64,000 nt of DNA from NCBI GenBank assembly GCA_033439265.1, contig JAVTVX010000012.1:7119001-7183000 (forward strand). The letters run 5' to 3'. Under the pieces are notes generated by a model. It saw nothing but the letters and a program-made list of their open reading frames with translations, ran no database searches and was not told the origin of the DNA. Each line of letters begins with the position of its first letter. The first letter of the stretch is position 1. Made by a program: the position numbers and the translations under genes. The DNA is from Dillenia suffruticosa (taxonomy: Eukaryota; Streptophyta; Magnoliopsida; Dilleniales; Dilleniaceae). Below, piece after piece: positions 57,867 to 64,000 of the stretch.

Positions 57867-59260
57867 ATGCCTCCGCGAAGGAAAATGAGGAATGTGAGCG
57901 AAATTCCTCCATAGGAGCACGAGGATGAGTCGTCATCGCATGCTCTTCCCCTACCTACGTCCACACTCCCGGCTCCTTCTACCGGGCCTGCTCCTCTTCC
58001 TGTCGCTGCTCTTCAGGAAGTTATGGAGTGGTAGAGTACCTTTGGAGCACAGTACCGAGCTCCGCAGCCAACTACAGTTCCACCACCTGTTCTCCTTCGG
58101 TGCCAGCTGCTGCACCCGGTGCCCCACTAGCACCCACTCCTCCGTTTGCCACTCCAAGCAGCCGCTCTCCAATTCAGTTGTCCAAGCTAATTAAAGAAGC
58201 AAGGAAGCTTGGTTGTGAAACCTTCTCGGCATCTGGTGATCCTACAGAAGCAAAGAAATGGATCAAGAGGGTCAGAAAAGCGGTAACGGATATGGGAATA
58301 GAGGATAGTTTGAAACTCTTGGTAGCTGTGAGATTGTTGGACAAAGATGCTAGCACATGGTGGGATGGAGTAGAGGAAAGGGCAGCTACACCTCTCACTT
58401 AGCACGATTTCCTTAGGGAATTCGACTAGAGGTTCTACACCCGATTCGATTGGGACTTGAAGAGAAAAGAATTCCTTCAGCTTCGCCAAGAAAATCTATC
58501 TGTGAAGGAATATGAGGCGAAATTTAGAAGCCTATTCTCATTCGTACCATAGCTAATTACCTCCGAAGAGTGCAGACGCTTCAAGTTTGAGGATGGCTTG
58601 AATCTGAATATCCGAGAGAAGATGTCGGTTACAGATGAGCACACATACAGGAATGTGTTGCAATTGGCCTTGAGGGCCGAATAGATGATACTTGAAAGGG
58701 GAAATGTTAGGGACCACCATGGGAAGAAGAGATCCGGTGGATTTGTACCGGGCCAAAGCTCTAAGAAGAACAGAACTGCAGACTATCAAAGTGGTGGATT
58801 TATTTCGAGATCGGTTGGATTTTCTCAAAGCCAACAAATTCATAGATCGAATGCTTCTCGCGTTGAAAATGTTGGATCGGGAGCAAGACCCAGAGGAGGT
58901 GGAATGCAGACTTGCCCTACTTGTAAAGGGTATCACACGGGTCCGTGCAGAGGACCTAAGAGGTGTTATCACTACGGGAAGGAGGGACACCTCCGTTATT
59001 CTTGTCCTGAGTTGACAGAAGAAGGGCAAGGGAGTCGGCAAGTTAGAGATCCCTCTAGCGGCTCCAAAACTGGTCCAGCAGGTTCGGTGACACCTTCCAC
59101 TAGTACCATCCCTAGGACGGGCACAGGAAGCAATACAGTAGCTACCCCCTCTCAGCGACATCAGCCGAGAGCTCAAGCTAGGGTTTTTGCCATGACGAAC
59201 AAAGAAGCTCAGATCAATTCCGACGTAGTCACAGGTAAATTTTCATTTAAATTTAAGTTT
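57867..59260 (+). pseudogene. Gag region of the Tekay-like element (fossil)
   Basis: It begins MPPRRKMRNVSEIPP. Later blocks include QLSKLIKEARKLGCETFSA, WIKRVRKAVTDMGI and DASTWWDGVEE (retrotransposon gag), then a zinc knuckle (CYHYGKEGHLRYSCP) near 58960-59010. Confidence 0.9.
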
Positions 59261-59369
59261 GAAATTTGAAAATGTGATATCTATGGATTATAACAATGAT
59301 TTGATGATTTGTGATTATGAATGAAAGAGTATGATGATCTGATTATGTTTATGGTTTACATTTATAGGT

Positions 59370-62300
59370 ATGATGAAAATTTTTGGAGTGGATGCTCATA
59401 TACTCATTGATACCGGATCGAATAATTCATTTGTAAGCTCAGGATTTGTAAGACATTCTGATAGGGATTTAGTTCCTCTTGATGAAAAACTGTTGGTCAT
59501 TACTCCCTTAGAAGAGCATATGATTCGAAATTTTGTACATAAGTCTTGTGAGGTGCAAGTTGGTGAAACAATCCTTGAAGCGGATTTGATTCCGTTGGAT
59601 ATGAAGGACTTTGACGCCATCCTAGGCATGGATTGGCTAAGTCTTCACCGAGTTTCAGTAAATTGCTTCACTAAAGAAATGGAATTTCATAGGGCAGGAC
59701 ATCCACTACTTGTGTTCGCTGGTGAACGGCGAGTATTGCCGACCTGTGTGATTTCAGCTCTTGAGACACGGAGATTAGTGCATAAGGGCTGCGAAGCGTA
59801 TTTGGCTCATATCATTGACACTACGGCAGCAAGCCCTGATCTAAGCGATATCCTTGTGGTAAATGAGTTACTGGGGTTGCCACCGATTCAAGAGTTTGAT
59901 TTCACTATAGATCTTGTTCCCGGTACGGCATCAGTCTCCACTTCTCCTTATCGAATGGCACCGGCAGAATTAAAAGAGCTGAAAGTCCAACTCCAAAAGT
60001 TGTTGAGAAAGGGATTCATCTGACCGAGTACCTCGCCTTGAGGTGCTCTGGTTCTCTTTGTAAAGAAGAAAGATGGCACGTTTCGGTTGTGTATCGATTA
60101 TCGCCAATTAAATAAGATGACCATAAAAAACAAATACCCCTTGTCAAGGATTGATGACTTGTTTGATCAACTCCAAGGGGCTAGTGTATTCTCTAAGATA
60201 GATTTGAGATCTGGTTATCACCAGTTGCGGATAAAAGAAGATGATGTCCCCAAGACTGCGTTTTGGACGCGGTATGGGCATTATGAATTCTTGGTGATGC
60301 CTTTCGGCTTGACGAATGCTCCAGCAGTTTTCATGGACCTAATGAATTGAGTTTTTCACTTCTATCTTGACAAGTTGTCATTGTTTTCATTGACGACATC
60401 CTTGTGTACTCCAAAAATGATGAAGAGCATTCAATTCATCTTCGGATTGTGTTGCACACTCTCCGAGACAAGCATTTGTATGCCAAGTTCTCAAAATATG
60501 AATTTTGGTTGAAGGAAATTAGGTTCTTGGGACATGTAGTATCCGGAGAAGGGATATTTGTTGATCCGAAGAAAGTTGAGGCAATTCTGAAATGGGAACA
60601 ACCCAAAAACGTCACTGAGGTGAGAAGCTTCCTCGGATTGGCGGGTTACTATCGAAGATTCGTAGAGAGTTTTTCCAAAATTGCATCTCCGTTGTCTGGT
60701 TTAATGCGGAAAGGAATCAACTTTGAATGGACGGATAAACGTGAGCAGAGTTTTCAAGAACTCAAGAAGAGACTCACAACGGCTCCCATACTTGCCCTTC
60801 CTACCTTCGGTGATGATTATGTTGTCTACAGCGATGCCAGTAAACAGGGGTTAGGATGCGTCTTGATGCTAGGCGGCGGAACTATCACCTACGCTTCTCG
60901 ACAGTTAAAGAAGCATGAACTGAATTATCCTATATATGATTTAGAATTGGCTGCGATTGTATTTGCATTAAAGATTTGGCGCCATTATTTATATGGAGCC
61001 ACTTGTAGAATCTTCACCGACCACAAGAACCTCAAGTACCTGCTCACCCAGAAGGAGCTCAATTTGAGGTAAAGGAGATGGCTAGAGCTGATCAAAGACT
61101 ATGATTTGGTGATTGATTATCACCCGGGCAAGGCAAATGTAGTTGCTGATGCCTTAAGCCGCAAGTCCTCATCTTTTTCTCAGATTCAGGGAGACGCTTA
61201 CCTCTCATGCTTGGTGGGATTTCGTGCTCTTGGAGCCAAAATTGCTTGTGATGACAGTAGTGCATTATTAGCGAAATTTGAAGTTCGACCAACCTTGGTA
61301 GACAGTATTAAAGAATTCCAAATCACTGATGAAGAGTTAAAACAAATAGTGGAAAAGGTTCGCAAGGGTGAAACTAGTGATTTCCATATTCGAGAGGATG
61401 GTATAGTCATGTATGGGAAACGGATTTGTGTTCCCAAAAATGATGAGCTTCGGAATGCTATTTTGGAAGAAGTACACTTTTCGGCTTATGCTATGCATCC
61501 CGGAAGTACTAAAATGTACCGAATCATCAAAAAAACTTATTGGTGGTCAGGCTTGAAACGGGAAATAGCTGAATTTGTAGCAAGATGTCTGGTGTGTCAA
61601 CAAATCAAAGCTGAGTATCAAAAGCCAGCCGGAATGCTTCAACCATTGCCTATACTTGAATGGAAATGGGAGCATATTACTATGGATTTTATGGTAGGAT
61701 TGCCACGTACTCCAAGTCATCACGATGCCATTTGGGTGATAGTAGACAGACTCACAAAATCAGCGCATTTCCTCCCAGTTCATAATACTTATTCCTTGGA
61801 GAAGTTAGCAAGGGTGTATCTTGATGAGATTGCCCGATTCCACGGGGTTTCGATATCGATTGTATCAGATCGAGACCCCCGATTCACATCCAGATTCTGG
61901 CTTAAGTTACAAGAGGCCTTGGGTACCAAACTAAAATTCAGTACTGCATTTCATCCGCAGACAGACGGGCAATCTGAACGTACAATCCAAACGTTGGAAG
62001 ATATGTTGAGAGCGTGCGTTATGGATTTCTATGGGAGTTGGGATAGGCATCTCTCGCTGATTGAATTTGCATATAACAATAGCTACCAAGCTAGTATTGG
62101 AATGCCTCCCTATGAAGCTCTCTATAGAAGGAAATGTCGGACTCCACTTTGTTGGGATGAAGTTGGAGAACGCAAAATTGAAAGCATAGAATTGATTGAA
62201 ACTACCAAGGAAAAGGTGAAGCTAACTCGGGAAAGAATGAAGGCAGCTCAAGATCGGCAAAAGAGTTACGCCGACAAAAGGAGAAGGTTATTGGAATTCA

Positions 62301-62720
62301 CAGTGGCAGATATGGTATTCTTGAAGATATCTCCTTGGAAGGGCATAGTTCGATTTCAGCAACGAGGAAAATTAAACCCTCGTTATATCGGTCCTTTCAA
62401 AATTCTTGAAAGGATTGGACAAGTGGCATACCGGCTAGAATTACCACCAGAGTTGCAGAGAATCCATGATGTTTTTTACGTTTCCATGTTAAAGAAGTAT
62501 TTTCCGGATCCCTCACATATATTGGAAGCACCTCCAATAGAATTGAAAAAGAATTTGAGTTTCAAAGTACAACCAGTGAAGATCACTGATAGGCAGATCA
62601 AGCAGTTGAGGAGTAAGCAGATTCCTATGGTTAAGGTGCTGTGGAGAAACAATCAAGTTGAAGAATAGACTTGGGAGACTGAAAAATTAATGCGGAAGCA
62701 ACACCCGCAGCTCTTTGATG
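59370..62720 (+). pseudogene. Pol region of the Tekay-like element (fossil)
   Basis: Protease (DAHILIDTGSNNSFVS) is followed by RT ([31 protein letters not shown]), RNase H ([16 protein letters not shown]), the integrase zinc finger (CLVCQQIKAEYQ), core ([39 protein letters not shown]) and C-terminal domain (GPFKILERIGQVAYRLELPP). A chromodomain-like end (QIPMVKVLWRNN) fits Tekay/Del. Confidence 0.93.
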
Positions 62721-62756
62721 TATAATTGTAATCTCGGAATTTCGGGGACAAAATTT

Positions 62757-62773
62757 CTTTTTGGGGGGTTAAG
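62757..62773 (+). other. Polypurine tract of the Tekay-like element
   Basis: The run tttttggggggttaag sits four bases before the 3' LTR start at 62777. It is the same tract type as at 33380-33400 and 100-119. Confidence 0.85.
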
Positions 62774-62776
62774 TAT

Positions 62777-62958
62777 TGTAATACCAATTTTGAAAAGTCA
62801 AAAAAAAAAAATTTATTAAGTGGGAAAGTCACTTTCCCAATTTTACTCTCTCTTTCTCCCAATCTCTCCCGTCACTCTCTCTCCCATCTCCCTCAATTCC
62901 CCTCCTCTCTCAATTTCTCCACCTCCCTTCCTCCATTTACATACATACAAACTCTTGT

Positions 62959-62989
<31 letters not shown>

Positions 62990-64000
62990 GATTCTCTCTC
63001 TCTCCTGCGGGCGCTGCATAGCCGCAGCGCGCGGCTTCCCTCCTGCGCTGCTACAGCCCGCAAGCATAGCGGCTCCTGCCCGCGAGCAGCTACATCTCGC
63101 GAGCGCTCCAACGTGCACCAGCCGTGACTCCTCTCCCTCGCGCATGAACAGCCCACTGCTTCTCTCCCTCGCCTGTTCGCGTGCTGTCTTCTGCCGAGAC
63201 ACTTGCTGCAACCCCAGAAGAGACCCCAACTCGGCAGTCATCGGTAAGCCCTCGAGAACTCTAGCCGAGATTTCAATTCATCCCCTGTACATGTGATATG
63301 AATTTTCAATTGATATATTCTAGGGTTTCAATTTCCTTTGGTGATTGAACCTAAATACTAAATTTTGCTTCAAATCATAAGCATTGTAGGTTTCGAATTA
63401 AATTGAATAGCGCACGAAGGTTTGGTAAGCAAATGCTAAAACCCTAGGTTTGAATCTGCACTCCTTTCTCTGCGCAGGTAAGGGCTAATTTCTGAAAATA
63501 ACTCTAAGATTGTGAAATAATTGCAATATGGTAGAATTGTAATGTATGTCCATGAATTGAAAAAATTAGAATAAACTAAGACTATGTTAATTTAAGAAAA
63601 TCTAGGGGAGTTGTGAATATGAATTTTGTAAAGATGTAAATGGCGATAAATTGATAAAATGAGGATAGGAACAAGAAAATGTTAGAAATGAGGGTTAAAC
63701 AAAATTAGGAAAGTTTGTGAACCCTTGAGTTTGGAGGAGAAATGACTTGAGAATTGTTATGGTTGCTTCAGAACAATCCATTGGAGTCTGAAAGGAGATT
63801 TCTTGAGTATGGATAGGGTGTAGGGAGTGAATACCCTCTCTGGAGGTGAGTGGATGGTTCATTGTGTTCATGAATGAGAACCTATTTTAAAATTGCTTTA
63901 TAAATGATTTTCAAAAGATTTTACGTGATTTATGCGAATTGTTTTGTGACTGTGGGCTGTATGAACTGAATTATAAAATATAAATGCATCCATTGTGTTT
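62777..64000 (+). repeat. 3' LTR (partial) of the Tekay-like element
   Basis: It aligns from its first base (TGTAATACCAATTTTG) with 55073 onward to the window end. It includes a CT microsatellite at 62958-62986. Open frames here are LTR artefacts. Confidence 0.94.

Larger units (their letters stand above)
55073..64000 (+). mobile_element. Tekay-like Ty3/gypsy element, cut by window end
   Basis: The 5' LTR is 55073-57594, the internal region 57595-62776, and the 3' LTR starts at 62777 and leaves the window. Gag, protease, RT, RNase H and integrase follow in order on the plus strand. It is the best preserved retroelement here but still broken, with about half a dozen interruptions. A hand-compared stretch of about 260 bp between the LTRs differs at about 15 positions (5-6 %). 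That would be roughly 2 million years at a rate of 1.3e-8 per site per year (assumed). Confidence 0.94.

Noticed and set aside
1-64000. A novel defence, biosynthetic or toxin system
   Set aside because: Every longer coding stretch resolves into retroelement parts or decayed CAD and ARM-repeat genes. No co-oriented set of unknown genes is present.

Overview
The window looks like transposon-dense nuclear DNA of a flowering plant, probably a eudicot. It is AT-rich, has spliced host-gene relics with GT-AG introns, and is dominated by LTR retrotransposons, CACTA transposons and MITEs. I found no intact host protein-coding gene. The host genes that can be recognised are decayed copies of a cinnamyl-alcohol-dehydrogenase-like (CAD, zinc MDR) family at four places (6.1-6.6 kb, 44.8 kb, 45.7-47.8 kb, 54.1-54.7 kb) and one relic of an ARM-repeat protein on the minus strand (6.8-8.2 kb). 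The CAD copies face the same way and look like a former tandem cluster that mobile DNA has pulled apart.

Layout. 1-6113: a minus-strand Ty3/gypsy element with about 3-kb LTRs, sitting in the first CAD copy. 6114-6594: last part of that CAD copy. 6811-8202 (minus): ARM-repeat relic whose first exon holds a roughly 1-kb MITE. 8738-29265: one Ty1/copia element (TSD gttat) of about 7 kb net, swollen to 20.5 kb by five insertions: a Tat/Athila-like gypsy element (10764-17184, TSD ggatg), a gypsy solo LTR (17470-20084, TSD atgca), a hAT-type MITE (22924-23347, TSD gtgataat), a solo LTR placed inside the MITE's target duplication (23353-24935, TSD gtgat), and a CACTA element in the copia 3' LTR (26689-29097, TSD gtt). 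29271-30989: host spacer with a degenerate A-rich repeat. 30990-44424: a second nest, in which a CACTA element (TSD aaa) contains a Tekay-like gypsy element (31165-42896), whose right LTR contains another CACTA element (39948-42468, TSD ttc). 44425-48493: CAD relics. 48494-53957: a short-LTR chromovirus. 54142-54656: a CAD exon. 55073-64000 and beyond: a plus-strand Tekay-like gypsy element with 2.5-kb LTRs, cut by the window end.

The retroelements all look broken, and their LTR pairs differ by roughly 5-10 % by hand comparison. Most insertions are therefore millions of years old if a common plant substitution rate applies. The most informative signals are the target-site duplications, which fix the order of insertion. 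Two further signals are small hairpins kept across divergent gypsy LTR families, and tRNA-like and GC-rich passengers inside the two non-autonomous CACTA elements. I saw no evidence for a new enzymatic or defence system.
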